This document shows, one piece after another, positions 17,466 through 26,980 of a DNA stretch of 54,698 bases (the first letter of the stretch is position 1; each line of letters begins with the position of its first letter). This DNA is from Planctomycetota bacterium (lineage in GTDB: Bacteria; Planctomycetota; Uabimicrobiia; Uabimicrobiales; Uabimicrobiaceae). Location: NCBI GenBank assembly GCA_029260735.1, contig JAJDCR010000048.1, positions 1 through 54,698 of the forward strand, read 5' to 3'. Position numbers and translations under genes: made by a program. Below the pieces are notes generated by a model. That model saw nothing but the letters and a program-made list of their open reading frames with translations, ran no database searches and was not told the origin of the DNA.

Positions 17466-20204
17466 ATGAAAAGTCTTAATACTCTTGCTGATATCAAAGA
17501 TGCAGCGAAAATGCTGGATACCGCTACTGTTCAATGGCTGAATTCTGGTCCTCCTGACCATATTCAGAATAAGCTCAACGAGGCTCGTATGCTTTTACAA
17601 AGAGGTACAGAGCTAGCGGATGCTCCTTTGCGGATAGCCTTAGTAGGTGAGTTCAATAGTGGTAAAACTCTACTACTAAATGCGCTCTTGGACTCAACCG
17701 ATCTCTTTCCTTGTTTACTTCAACCTACGACAGGTAATGTCCTTGAGGTTAGAGTAAGTCTAAGAAAAGAAGAGAGACCTGCTGAAATTCATCAAGCCCA
17801 AGTTTCTTTTTTCAACCAATTCGAAATTGAAAAAATTCTTCAGCATTTTGTTAAAAACCTTCAAAACCAAGGTCTTGAAAGTGTTCCCACAGATGTCACA
17901 ATGAGGGATTTGGATAAGTTTGAAAATTACATTATCCGAAAGTATAGTGAACTCCGTTCCATTACGCCTAAGTATACCCTTCTTTCTGCTTTAGAGTTTG
18001 TCACTGCTATCAAGGCCCATGCTGAGATTGTTGAAAGAGAAGATCGCCATTCTCTTCCTCTTAATATTGACCTTATCTCTAGTGCTCTTACCTTGAGTAA
18101 GCGTCCTGAGCTAGATAAAACTATCCAGGCTCACCACAACAATATGAAACAACTGCACGAGCAGGTCAAAAATCGACATAGTACAGATCGGATTTCCTCT
18201 GGTAACCTACGAGCTATTTTTCCGATTATTCGTCGTGTCGAAGTAGATGTTTCTGCTTGGTGCGTTCCTTTTGGAGTGAATGATCCTGAAGAGCACAATA
18301 CTCTTGCATTCTTAGATTTTCCTGGTTTGGGAGCAGAAAATAGTAATGCTCGCGATGAATATTTATGTATGACTGAAATTTCAGATGCTCATGCTGTTTT
18401 GGTCATTTTTAATGCATCTAACCCAGGAGCTTCTGGTGCTTCGGCTATGGCAAATCTTTTCCAACGAGTGGGAAAACTAACTACCGAAAGAACCATTGTT
18501 GCGGTAAACCGATTTGATGAATTTCATCCTTTGCCGACAGGACGAACAGTGGAAGAGTACTACTCTCACACTGAGCAAGGCACGACCGTTGGTTTCTCTA
18601 CGATATCGATTCCAGCGAAAAACTTGCTTTCTGGTGCCGGAGGCAAAGTTAAACTCTACGTTTGTTCGGCTCTTTGCTATCTTTTTGAAGAGAAAGCTAA
18701 CCGTCCTAACTGGAATTTTGGTAACGTCAAATGGTTTAGTGATGACAAACGCCAATCGGCTTTTACTCTGTACAATCGCCTGCAGCCAGATTTCAAAAAG
18801 CTTATCGACGCTGTTGAGTCCGGGCGAGTGATGCTCAAAGATCATCAATTGATGAAAGAGAGCTTAGATCGTTACTTAGATCACGGTGGGATTCCTGCTG
18901 TTCGAAAAGACCTGATTAAGTTCACGATGGAACGAGGAGAGCGTCTTGTAAGAGAAGATGCCCTTAAAGAAATTCGTGCTGCTCATCGTCTTTTAGAAGA
19001 AGTTGCTCCTGCTCCTACAGGAGAGAGTGAAAAAGGTATTAGTACCGAAGTTAGTTTTGCTGCTCAAGAATTCTATCGAGTACTTGAGTTATGTGTTGCG
19101 GATACTTTACCTAGTGGGCCGAGTGAATACAAGAGACTTAAAGTAAGAGTACGAGATCGCGATGTTCCTCTTTGGGAACTAATTGAGTCGGAAATTGCTG
19201 CGAGCATCACAGCTTGGCCAGAATGGTTCGCTATACTAAACCAAGGCTTTAGTAATAAACCTCAGGCTCCTAATTCTCCAAGTGCGGAACCTAAGCGAAA
19301 AAGATCTCGTCTTAGCCGCTATGAAACACTTAGGCAAGCAACGGGAGAAGCACCTGAAACTTTTGCTTCATTCAACGAACGTTTTGAGGAAACAGCACAA
19401 AAGTTAACTCAGTTTACTTTAGAGTGTATCGAAAAAGCGGCTCTCTATAGTTTACAACGTTTTGAGAATCATCCTGATTATCGCGCAGCCATAGATCATT
19501 TGCAAAGTATGATTGCGGTTGATAAGCTAGGGGCAATGGAAGAAGCTCTTCCTCTACTTGATATTTGGAATCCATCGGAGTCACTTTCGGAGGATATTGT
19601 TCCTACCATCAAGGAAGATGTTGAAGAAGAGGTAGAAGCTCTTAACAATATGGCCTATCCTTACGATGCCAGCAAACCTTGTGCTTGGAACCTTGCTCTA
19701 ATTATTCGAGTTCAAGTTCAACTAGTGAAAACCTACCGAGATCGTCTTTCTCGTTTGGTTGCTGCTGCAGAAAATAATTTCCAAGACTTTTTCTGCAACG
19801 ATGTTCTTCGGGCTGACATTCTTCCTCTTGTTCGAAGTAGTTTAAACAGTGCCGATTTCTTAGGGGAAATTGCCACTGGTGAAGCAGGTAGTAGTTGGGA
19901 ATCTGTAGGACAGCTTATGCGTGGTTCCGTCGAAGAGTTCAAATCGATGACCGGTGTTCCAGGAGCTCGACCAATGATAGCTCCAGCAGCTCCAGCAGCA
20001 GTAGCCACTCTTGAACCTGAGCCTGAACCAACCCCTGCTCCTAGTGCAGCTCCTGCTCCTGAGATCTACGAAGAAGAAGTAGCAGATGAGGGATTTATGG
20101 ATGATGCCCCAGCAGAATCGGCTCCTGATCCTACTCATTCGATGGAATCTTCTGATGAGATGACAGATGATGCCATTGACGAAGATGAATTTGAAGAGTG
20201 GTAA
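17466..20204 (+). CDS. Dynamin-like GTPase, SrfC-like
   Basis: A 912-aa large GTPase. The G domain has GEFNSGKT (61-68, P-loop), TT (88-89, G2), DFPGLG (284-289, G3) and NRFD (348-351, G4). The insertion of about 190 residues between G2 and G3 is long. A mostly helical region (about 440-800) corresponds to the stalk of dynamin-like proteins, and the last 90 residues are Pro/Ala-rich, then acidic, ending DEDEFEEW. No membrane helix is seen. The P-loop sequence and size recall the 'putative virulence factor' SrfC family; its neighbour at 20380 resembles SrfB, which supports this. The expected role is GTP-driven membrane remodelling or scaffold assembly. A strong terminator follows 9 bases after the stop. 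Confidence 0.8.
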   Translation: MKSLNTLADIKDAAKMLDTATVQWLNSGPPDHIQNKLNEARMLLQRGTELADAPLRIALVGEFNSGKTLLLNALLDSTDLFPCLLQPTTGNVLEVRVSLRKEERPAEIHQAQVSFFNQFEIEKILQHFVKNLQNQGLESVPTDVTMRDLDKFENYIIRKYSELRSITPKYTLLSALEFVTAIKAHAEIVEREDRHSLPLNIDLISSALTLSKRPELDKTIQAHHNNMKQLHEQVKNRHSTDRISSGNLRAIFPIIRRVEVDVSAWCVPFGVNDPEEHNTLAFLDFPGLGAENSNARDEYLCMTEISDAHAVLVIFNASNPGASGASAMANLFQRVGKLTTERTIVAVNRFDEFHPLPTGRTVEEYYSHTEQGTTVGFSTISIPAKNLLSGAGGKVKLYVCSALCYLFEEKANRPNWNFGNVKWFSDDKRQSAFTLYNRLQPDFKKLIDAVESGRVMLKDHQLMKESLDRYLDHGGIPAVRKDLIKFTMERGERLVREDALKEIRAAHRLLEEVAPAPTGESEKGISTEVSFAAQEFYRVLELCVADTLPSGPSEYKRLKVRVRDRDVPLWELIESEIAASITAWPEWFAILNQGFSNKPQAPNSPSAEPKRKRSRLSRYETLRQATGEAPETFASFNERFEETAQKLTQFTLECIEKAALYSLQRFENHPDYRAAIDHLQSMIAVDKLGAMEEALPLLDIWNPSESLSEDIVPTIKEDVEEEVEALNNMAYPYDASKPCAWNLALIIRVQVQLVKTYRDRLSRLVAAAENNFQDFFCNDVLRADILPLVRSSLNSADFLGEIATGEAGSSWESVGQLMRGSVEEFKSMTGVPGARPMIAPAAPAAVATLEPEPEPTPAPSAAPAPEIYEEEVADEGFMDDAPAESAPDPTHSMESSDEMTDDAIDEDEFEEW

Positions 20205-20212
20205 AAACAATG

Positions 20213-20248
20213 ACCGAGTAGTTTCTTACTACTCGGTTATTTTTTTTA
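20213..20248 (+). terminator. Strong rho-independent terminator after the GTPase gene
   Basis: A perfect 9-bp stem, ACCGAGTAG/CTACTCGGT (20213-20221 and 20229-20237), with a 7-base loop is followed by TATTTTTTTT. The GTPase gene may therefore end its own transcript, or the site may lower expression of the large ATPase gene that follows. Confidence 0.9.
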
Positions 20249-20379
20249 ATGTCCCAACCTAATTTTGGAATTATCCAGAACTTAATTTGCCATTCCATAC
20301 GCATTTCTTTTCTTGTCTTCTCTTTCTAATAAAAGATAACGAGAAAAGAAATGCACATTGGTTCAGAGTCATCTATCAA

Positions 20380-23300
20380 ATGTCACAACAAGATAAGCTA
20401 AAATTTTATGCTCAGCAGTCCACAGTAGAAATATCTGCTTCTCAAAAAGAAGAAGGGTTGCGTTACATTCTCAGTAATTACCCTGACTTTATCACTGAAC
20501 ATGACATTACTTTGAAGTATGCCTTTCCTGTTACCTGGAATATATCTTCTCCTGTTGTCAAAGAACACGTTCGTAAGATACTAGTCTCTCTTCTTAACAT
20601 TTCTCAATTCACTGTTGATTCTCGTATGAATCATGCTGAGATATTGATACCTTTTCGCAAAATAGATCCCACTGCTTTTCTTCCAGATGAAGTTATTGAA
20701 ATTCCGGTAGTGGTCAAGCTTTTTAAGCGCAATTTTGCGGGAGAAGAAGAGTTTGAGCTTAAGTGTCGTCAAATCTTCTATGTTCTTCCTTTAAATGCTC
20801 CCAAAAAAGAAGAAAAGCACGAAGCTTTAGAGTTACCAGTTTCTGAGGCTAAGCCAAAGCAAGAAGAGGCATTGGAAGTAGACTCTCAAAAGCTTACTAC
20901 TGGGGATTCTCACAAAAATAAAACTAGCCCAACCACACGAATTTCTGCCGAAAAAGAAAAACCTTCCAAGAATATTCTAGAAAAAAGAAGTGCCCCAAAA
21001 GAGATAGCTAAGCAGGGTGTTTCTGAGGTTCCAGAAGAGCAGCTAGAGAGTATCTCTCCCAAAGAAGAAAAAAAACGTTACTGTGGTATCATTTGTATAG
21101 ACTTTGGTACCACTAACTCTGTTGTTGTCGTCCGAGATCCCCACTTTGCCGCGGAAGAAATTAAGGAAGAACTTGGACAAGAACAGTGGGAAACGTTGCG
21201 TCTATGGGTTTCTTCGTGGCTTATTAAACATCTTTCCGCGGGGTCTCCCGATGAAGCTGATTTATTTGTAGAAGAAATAACTCGATATCTCCCTCAAATT
21301 GATATTCCACCTTGCGGTAGCTCTTCTGAAAAGATTAGTACAAAACTAACTCAGATGAACGATTCTATGAGGCAACAATTTGTGGAAGAGACGATAAGTG
21401 CTCTTTCTAATTTAGATCCTCAAGAGGTTCCCCCTGAAATACTTGTTGACTTGGGTGGAGAAGTACTCAAAGGCTTTGAAAGTAGTATTTACTCTAAAAA
21501 TTTAGATAACCAGCGCTATTTTGTTTTAGAGTTGGATGAAAATGCCGGAGCGGGTCCTATTGCCAGTGCTATTCAAATTATTTCAGCACCTCACTCTGAA
21601 GATAAGCAAAAGCAAGATACAAAGATCGAAATGGGTTTACGGGTCAGTCTTCTTATGCGCAGTGCTACGATGGGGGATGCCGATATAAAGCAGTTCTCTC
21701 TTGCCATAAAAAGATACTTTGGTCGTAATGAAGCCGTTGATCTTGTACCTTCTGAGGCTATTTCTGGGGGAGAAGTGGCCTTTACCCCTGATAACCTATG
21801 TTTTCTTGCTTACAAGTCTTTAATTCAGCGGTCACTCCAAGATATTCAAAGCCGAGCGGAGAAAAATGAATTTCAAAGTGCAGAAATTCCCGGCTTGGTG
21901 GTGGCTACTTTTCCCACTACCTATCCCGCTTCTTTGCGCCGCAAATTACGCGATCTTTTAAAAGAGTTAGATTTGATCGAAGTGGATACTCGCTTTGATG
22001 AAGGATCAGCTTCTCTTATTTACTATGTTTGGCGTGAAGTTTGTGCTGATCCCATTTGTGGAATGCATGGTTTGATGGCCCGTTGTCGACAAGATCGCCA
22101 TGGCCGACCTTATCAAAATATATTGCTCTATGATCTTGGTGGTGGAACAACTGATATTGCTCTTATTCAGTTGATCTATGAAATTCTCCCAGTTTTTGAG
22201 CCCATTGACAAAACAGCCTCAAAAGGAGGTTGCTACTTTCGAATAACTCCTCGCCTTCTTGGTTCTACAGGACATCGTTATATTGGTGGAGACTTGGTTA
22301 CTCTTTGGTTATTTCGCTTTGTTAAAACAAAATTGGCCGATGTTTTATTGACTCTCTTGTCGGAAAAAGAAATTGATCCTCCTGTATATAGTCCTTTAAC
22401 TCAAATAGTAAATAATCTAGAAGCTAATTTTTTAAAAGACGATCAGTACCGTAAAGAATCTCTGCTCGACTGGACCTATTCTCCTATCCAAAATATTCGG
22501 CAGTACGATATTCTCAACGAGAATACCATTGATAAACTTATCCCAACACGCTTTCAAGATAACCCTGCTCATATGCCTATCTTCTTTACTCTTTGGCACT
22601 TGACAGAGGAAGCTAAAAAATACTTAGGCACTCCTGTTTCTTGTTACCCAGGGAGTGGACTTGGACAAGAATGGCCGGAAAAATTTATTTTCAATAGCGA
22701 GCAACTTTGGGGTTTGCTCATAGCCGTTCATCCTTGGTTGGAAGAAGAAGCAGAGCTAAAAATACAAGATATCCAAATGTGCTTAACCCAAGAAGAGATG
22801 AATCGATTTGCTAAAGGTCCCATTGTTGATTCATTGACACTAGCTCTCAACTTAGCTCAAGCTCGCTTACAGGTGGAAGATAGCACCGATAAATTGGATC
22901 GTCTAATCCTTTCGGGTTTTTCTTGTAATATGAAAACAGTTCAAGAAGAAACTCGGACAATTTTTACAGAGAAAACAGAGAACCTCTTTCGCTTTAGTCT
23001 CTCGAACGTTTCCTTTGAACGAGACCTTGCCAAAACGTCAGTTGCCTTGGGAGCTTGTATTGGAAGATATCTAGAGTCTGTTCGTTTGCACCCAGAAGAT
23101 GAAAGAACACGGCAGATGCTCCGAGAAGGTTATGACCAAGTCGAAATGGTTGTCGAAAATCTTTTCACTTATTTAACATGTCGTTTGGTTTATGATTCTT
23201 TGGTGGCGATGGTTACGATGTTTAATTACGGGCAAGAGCTAAACAAACGTTCTTACTTAGATGGCAAAGCCGTTGCTCGAACTTCGATGAACGACCTTCG

Positions 23301-23961
23301 TCCAGTTCAAGAAAAATTCTGGGTTTATCGAGTGGACTTTGATGGAGCAGAGCCTCTTTACTTGGGGGTTGTTGATGCCGAAGCAGTGACGATGGACTAT
23401 GGTATTGAAGACTTTCGAAAGTTCCGCGAAGATTATAAAGTGGGCTTTGAAACAGATGTTGAACTTTTTGTTCGGGCTTTCTTTATTCCTAAAGGGCCAA
23501 AAAACATTTTAGCACGGGACTTCATGGAAACTCAGGTTTCTGGTTACCCTGTTGAAAAAATGATTACCAAAAAGAAAGATGGTAAGGTATACTTATCACA
23601 TAGTATTAGTAGCCAAGAGCTTTTTAATCGGAAAGTTGTCATAGCGAAAGAAACCGAGATGATCGATACTATTGAGTACCCCGATGGCTCGCGCTACCGA
23701 TGTGTGATCAGTCCTTCTTTGCCTATTCGGGAAATATATGATTTCTATTTAGAGGCCTTAGAAGAAGAACAAGAACCCGGACTCATTGGACATTTCCATC
23801 TTTGGGAGCAAACTCCTGAAGAAGCTTATTTGGCCTGCGATGAAAACGGCCGAATTATTTTGCTCTTTTCTGTTATTTATGATATTAAAATTTGGGCGGA
23901 TATTGATTATGTTCCCCAAAGAATAGATGTTCAATATGATCCTTTTTGTGGTTTGCACTAG
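20380..23961 (+). CDS. Giant Hsp70/actin-fold ATPase, SrfB-like
   Basis: A 1193-aa protein. Residues 1-130 form a beta-rich N-terminal domain and 130-230 a Lys/Glu-rich linker. The actin/Hsp70 ATPase core follows: phosphate-1 IDFGTTNSV (D241), phosphate-2 DLGGGTTD (585-592) and adenosine motif LILSGFS (G846). Between phosphate 1 and 2 lies an insert far longer than in DnaK, and about 300 residues follow the core. No peptide-binding domain like that of DnaK is seen, so it is not a standard chaperone. Size, motifs and the adjacent dynamin-like GTPase fit the SrfB family. The frame opens at a TTG at 20287; the ATG at 20380 removes an implausible leader but has no clear ribosome site. Confidence 0.75.
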   Translation: MSQQDKLKFYAQQSTVEISASQKEEGLRYILSNYPDFITEHDITLKYAFPVTWNISSPVVKEHVRKILVSLLNISQFTVDSRMNHAEILIPFRKIDPTAFLPDEVIEIPVVVKLFKRNFAGEEEFELKCRQIFYVLPLNAPKKEEKHEALELPVSEAKPKQEEALEVDSQKLTTGDSHKNKTSPTTRISAEKEKPSKNILEKRSAPKEIAKQGVSEVPEEQLESISPKEEKKRYCGIICIDFGTTNSVVVVRDPHFAAEEIKEELGQEQWETLRLWVSSWLIKHLSAGSPDEADLFVEEITRYLPQIDIPPCGSSSEKISTKLTQMNDSMRQQFVEETISALSNLDPQEVPPEILVDLGGEVLKGFESSIYSKNLDNQRYFVLELDENAGAGPIASAIQIISAPHSEDKQKQDTKIEMGLRVSLLMRSATMGDADIKQFSLAIKRYFGRNEAVDLVPSEAISGGEVAFTPDNLCFLAYKSLIQRSLQDIQSRAEKNEFQSAEIPGLVVATFPTTYPASLRRKLRDLLKELDLIEVDTRFDEGSASLIYYVWREVCADPICGMHGLMARCRQDRHGRPYQNILLYDLGGGTTDIALIQLIYEILPVFEPIDKTASKGGCYFRITPRLLGSTGHRYIGGDLVTLWLFRFVKTKLADVLLTLLSEKEIDPPVYSPLTQIVNNLEANFLKDDQYRKESLLDWTYSPIQNIRQYDILNENTIDKLIPTRFQDNPAHMPIFFTLWHLTEEAKKYLGTPVSCYPGSGLGQEWPEKFIFNSEQLWGLLIAVHPWLEEEAELKIQDIQMCLTQEEMNRFAKGPIVDSLTLALNLAQARLQVEDSTDKLDRLILSGFSCNMKTVQEETRTIFTEKTENLFRFSLSNVSFERDLAKTSVALGACIGRYLESVRLHPEDERTRQMLREGYDQVEMVVENLFTYLTCRLVYDSLVAMVTMFNYGQELNKRSYLDGKAVARTSMNDLRPVQEKFWVYRVDFDGAEPLYLGVVDAEAVTMDYGIEDFRKFREDYKVGFETDVELFVRAFFIPKGPKNILARDFMETQVSGYPVEKMITKKKDGKVYLSHSISSQELFNRKVVIAKETEMIDTIEYPDGSRYRCVISPSLPIREIYDFYLEALEEEQEPGLIGHFHLWEQTPEEAYLACDENGRIILLFSVIYDIKIWADIDYVPQRIDVQYDPFCGLH

Positions 23962-23992
23962 AGCGTACTAGCTCTTAAATAGTGTGCTATTT
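23955..23992 (+). terminator. Possible weak terminator behind the SrfB-like gene
   Basis: GCACTA and TAGTGTGC enclose a smaller hairpin, GAGC/GCTC, and a final AAATAG/CTATTT hairpin runs into TTTTT. The stems are short, so read-through into the next gene is likely. Confidence 0.35.
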
Positions 23993-24075
23993 TTGGGTAC
24001 CTGCTAGAGGCTAATTTTGTAATCAGCTTGGAAGTACCTGTTTATCTTAGTTACTTTTTATGCGAGGAGTTATTT

Positions 24076-25392
24076 GTGGTGACGAGATCCTCATTAGAAG
24101 AACTATTGCAGAGCTTAATTAAGACTGCAGAATCGGAGAAAAGTGCTCTCTTACATGCCCTTGTGAAATCATTACGAGAAGCTTGTAATACTATCGCTCT
24201 TTCCAGTTCCCCAAAAGTGAAAAACCAGGCCGAAAGTGCTAAAAGCACGCTTGATCGTGTTTTGGCCACCACATACTCCTATGTAGAGAGTAATGAAGAC
24301 GAGGAATGGGAAGAAGAGTTTGCCGAAAGCAGTGGAGACTTTGATTTAGAAGAAGGTCCAGGGGAAACCTTCACCGCTTCTTCTCGTATGATAAGTAATC
24401 TCGTGGAAGAAGCAAATTCTGCGGGGGGGCAACTCAATCAAATTACCAATGGTTGGAATCGAAGTATGTTGCCCTGGATGAGTCTCCCCAGCGTGAATCT
24501 ACAAAAACCCCAAGATGTCATTAAGTTCAGTAAAGCAGCAGCGGCTTTGCGTAGTAACCTCTCTTGTTATACAGGAAACGAAAGTACAGAGTACGAAGAT
24601 AAGTTCGATCAACTTTGGAAAAAAATAATTATTGCCTTGGAAGAATATGGCTACCAAGTTACTCCCCAACAATTTGGTCCGATGGCAAGGCCTGTTGGAA
24701 AAGAGATCTATACTTGTCGAAATCGCATTACAGTAAGCGAAAATGTACTGATAGTCCCTGGTCTGTCTTACCAAGGGAATAGTCTCTCTACTCCTGCTAC
24801 TCTTGTTATTCTACCCGTTGATACTGAATATCCCGCAGATCATCCTTCTGCTAGTCTTACTCCTCATTGGCGTGGAGTCTTTGGGGAACTAGAGCTTCTT
24901 GCCCAACATGTAGAGATTCAAACGAACGCCCACTCTGCTATTGAAGGAATCAACAAAAATCAAGTGGACGAACTCACGGGGGAAACCCTCACTTCTGTTT
25001 TAAACGAAATAAAAAGAAGGGCAGAGGTACTCCGGGGAACTATTGCCAAAGACGACGAAACCATCTATCGTTTAGCTACGGACTATTGGCGCGTCGAAGA
25101 GTGCTTCTGGTCGATTTTTCATGACGATAAACGAGTGTCTTACTTTGATCGTTTGCGCAATAATCTCCAAGGGTGGAGGACAACAATCAGACGTTCCCTT
25201 AAATTCAATATTCGCGATTTTTCTTGCGAAAGCGATACCCTTGCTTCTGTCAATAAATACATTGGTAATATTATCTTACGACCGCAACAAGGCACTGCTC
25301 CAGGAACAGTGATTCGCGAACTGCGCCCCGCTATTTTGGTTAAAGTACAGGCCACCTCTCGTCTTCTTAAAGGACGAGCGATTGCGACTTAA
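24076..25392 (+). CDS. Protein of unknown family next to the SrfB-like ATPase
   Basis: A 438-aa protein with no signal peptide or membrane helix. Residues 1-70 are helical, about 73-96 are strongly acidic (containing EDEEWEEEF), and 140-430 form a mixed globular region with conserved-looking Trp and Cys (for example GYQVTPQQFGPMARPVGKE). The frame extends to a TTG at 24028; the GTG at 24076, six bases after GAGGAG, is the better start. It follows the SrfB-like gene by 114 bases on the same strand. The acidic EEW motif recurs at the end of the GTPase, hinting at a shared partner. It could hold the SrfA position of a srf-like trio, but I see no direct similarity that proves this. Confidence 0.65.
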   Translation: MVTRSSLEELLQSLIKTAESEKSALLHALVKSLREACNTIALSSSPKVKNQAESAKSTLDRVLATTYSYVESNEDEEWEEEFAESSGDFDLEEGPGETFTASSRMISNLVEEANSAGGQLNQITNGWNRSMLPWMSLPSVNLQKPQDVIKFSKAAAALRSNLSCYTGNESTEYEDKFDQLWKKIIIALEEYGYQVTPQQFGPMARPVGKEIYTCRNRITVSENVLIVPGLSYQGNSLSTPATLVILPVDTEYPADHPSASLTPHWRGVFGELELLAQHVEIQTNAHSAIEGINKNQVDELTGETLTSVLNEIKRRAEVLRGTIAKDDETIYRLATDYWRVEECFWSIFHDDKRVSYFDRLRNNLQGWRTTIRRSLKFNIRDFSCESDTLASVNKYIGNIILRPQQGTAPGTVIRELRPAILVKVQATSRLLKGRAIAT

Positions 25393-25407
25393 GGCACCTA
25401 TTACTGA

Positions 25408-25453
25408 GTTTTTGTCAATTGTGTAGGGCGTTGTTGCACAATTGACAAAAAAC
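25408..25453. repeat. Inverted repeat upstream of ppa
   Basis: A 16-base arm (GTTTTTGTCAATTGTG, 25408-25423) pairs with 25437-25453 (one extra A), with a 13-base loop. No T-run follows on either strand, so this is not a standard terminator. It could be an operator or a leader structure for ppa. Confidence 0.6.
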
Positions 25454-25482
25454 TTTCGATTCCCCACCTCAAGGAAAAATCT

Positions 25483-26016
25483 ATGCATCCCTGGCATGAT
25501 GTTGCAATTGGAGAAAATACTCCAAAGTTTGTTAGCTGTGTTATTGAAGTTCCTAAAGGTTCTAAAAACAAATATGAGCTCGACAAAAAAACAGGACTTT
25601 TACGCGTAGATAGAGTACTTTTCAGTTCCTTGCATTACCCTGCTAACTATGGATTTATTCCCCAAACCTATTGCGAAGACAAAGACCCTTTAGATATCCT
25701 TGTTCTAGGACAAGAGCCTGTTTATCCACTAAGCATTATGGAAGCTAAGCCCATTGGTTTGATGAAAATGATCGACCAAGGAGAAGCGGATGACAAAATC
25801 ATTGCAGTACATGCTCATGACCCCGAGTACGCCTCTTACAACTCTATTTACGAGTTAGCTCCTCATCGAATGAAAGAAGTTAAGCGCTTTTTTGAAGACT
25901 ACAAAGCTTTGGAAAATAAATTAGTCGAGGTTAAGGATTTCTTAGACTACCCCGAAGCCTACCGAGTTATTGAAGAGAGTCAGAGGATGTACCAAGAGAA
26001 GCGAGCAGAACTTTAA
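25483..26016 (+). CDS. ppa: Inorganic pyrophosphatase, family I
   Basis: This enzyme hydrolyses pyrophosphate in the cytoplasm and pulls biosynthetic reactions forward. The 177-aa length is normal. Family I residues are visible: [16 protein letters not shown] at the N-terminus, the [11 protein letters not shown] segment, the metal-binding signature [11 protein letters not shown] and a second acidic cluster, [10 protein letters not shown]. The gene begins 29 bases after the inverted repeat at 25408. Its stop overlaps by four bases the stop of the convergent small gene on the other strand (26013-26016). Confidence 0.96.
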   Translation: MHPWHDVAIGENTPKFVSCVIEVPKGSKNKYELDKKTGLLRVDRVLFSSLHYPANYGFIPQTYCEDKDPLDILVLGQEPVYPLSIMEAKPIGLMKMIDQGEADDKIIAVHAHDPEYASYNSIYELAPHRMKEVKRFFEDYKALENKLVEVKDFLDYPEAYRVIEESQRMYQEKRAEL

Positions 26017-26450
26017 GATTCTCTCTCTTTCCATTTTTTCTGGAGTACTTTTATCGACTTCTGAAGAAGAAAATGGACCTCTTCTAAGGTAACAGATGGA
26101 TCGTTATTGTAATCCCTGAGCCTGTGCCTGTAAGAGTTGTTTGGCTTTACTTCATCAATAGTATATCTAATTTGCTGTAAGGCCGCTGCTCGATGATTAA
26201 ATTTGCCATTCACCTCAATGGAAGCCTGTTTTAGGGCACAGTATAGACTTAGCTTTACTTTTTCAGGTAGACACTTTCTATCATCATTCTTGGACCAATT
26301 ATCGGGGTTTTCTAGTAGAACTAGTGTTTGCTCTAATATAGCAACGTCATATTGATTCTGAGGCAATGATTTATCGCGAGTTTTGTATAAAACATAAAGA
26401 GTTACTAAGACTAAGAAAAGAGAGAGAGCGAGAATCACAGGTTTTCTCAT
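26013..26450 (-). CDS. Small membrane-anchored protein of unknown function
   Basis: A 145-aa protein with one N-terminal hydrophobic segment ([22 protein letters not shown]), either an uncleaved anchor or a signal peptide, and a helical domain. The arrangement of W52, YCALKQA and the HRAAALQQI helix faintly recalls the DUF6197 fold, but I would not assign it. It lies 28 bases downstream of a second small membrane protein gene on the same strand, so the two may form an operon. The 3' end overlaps ppa by four bases. Confidence 0.6.
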   Translation of the reverse strand: MRKPVILALSLFLVLVTLYVLYKTRDKSLPQNQYDVAILEQTLVLLENPDNWSKNDDRKCLPEKVKLSLYCALKQASIEVNGKFNHRAAALQQIRYTIDEVKPNNSYRHRLRDYNNDPSVTLEEVHFLLQKSIKVLQKKWKERES

Positions 26451-26478
26451 TTTTTGTTCCTTTTGTTGCTAGAAAGTA

Positions 26479-26904
26479 TCAGGCCGCAAGACTAGTCACT
26501 ATCAAAATAAAAACAGCAATGCCTACCCCTACTAAAACATATTGCCAAGCAAGAGCAATTAACCCCAAAGAGATAGCTCCACTTGATATGCGAATATGGT
26601 CGTCTTGAATCCAAGATATCGCACCAAAAATAATCGCTAAAAAGCCCAAAGCACAATAGGTGATCTCCACAAAATCGCGTTTTGTTTGGGCTATTTTTTT
26701 CTCCTCTGGCTCTTCTTTGAGAATCTTTTCCTTAATTATTTTTTTTCCTGCCTCTACTGCTAATTCTTTGAGCGTTTTTTCAGGTTTGGGTTTTGGTTTT
26801 GGTTTGAAATTCTCTCGAATATCATCTTGAAAAACAGCAATGCCTATTGCCAATAAAGCAATGATTAAACCGACTGTTCCTAAGTATTTTTTCTTTTCCT
26901 TCAT
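26479..26904 (-). CDS. Small membrane protein with Lys-Pro linker
   Basis: A 141-aa protein with three hydrophobic helices (about 9-25, 83-97 and 106-138). A cytoplasmic or periplasmic loop begins with the Lys-Pro run KPKPKPKPEK (35-44) and continues as a charged helix with many Lys and Glu. The Lys-Pro run is a rigid spacer of the TonB type, but no TonB domain is present. I recognise no family. It is the first gene of a minus-strand pair; upstream is a 483-base gene-free region holding repeat copy B. Confidence 0.6.
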   Translation of the reverse strand: MKEKKKYLGTVGLIIALLAIGIAVFQDDIRENFKPKPKPKPEKTLKELAVEAGKKIIKEKILKEEPEEKKIAQTKRDFVEITYCALGFLAIIFGAISWIQDDHIRISSGAISLGLIALAWQYVLVGVGIAVFILIVTSLAA

Positions 26905-26980
26905 TTTCTATCCCTTCTTTGAAACTATTTTTTGAAAAAGATGATCGAAAACCATTCGAAGGCTTATGTTATGGGGGGGG

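Noticed and set aside
18477..18848. 123-aa minus-strand frame inside the dynamin-like GTPase gene
   Set aside because: Antisense shadow of the G domain, with no supporting motif.
20287..20379. N-terminal extension of the SrfB-like protein to a TTG at 20287
   Set aside because: It gives an odd Phe/Cys-rich leader and begins just after a terminator; the ATG at 20380 is more sensible although it lacks a ribosome site.
20380..23961. DnaK-type chaperone
   Set aside because: The ATPase motifs are of this fold, but the size, the long inserts and the lack of a DnaK substrate domain and of dnaJ/grpE neighbours argue against it.
25408..25453. Hairpin upstream of ppa as a rho-independent terminator
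   Set aside because: No T-run follows the stem on either strand; it is recorded only as an inverted repeat.
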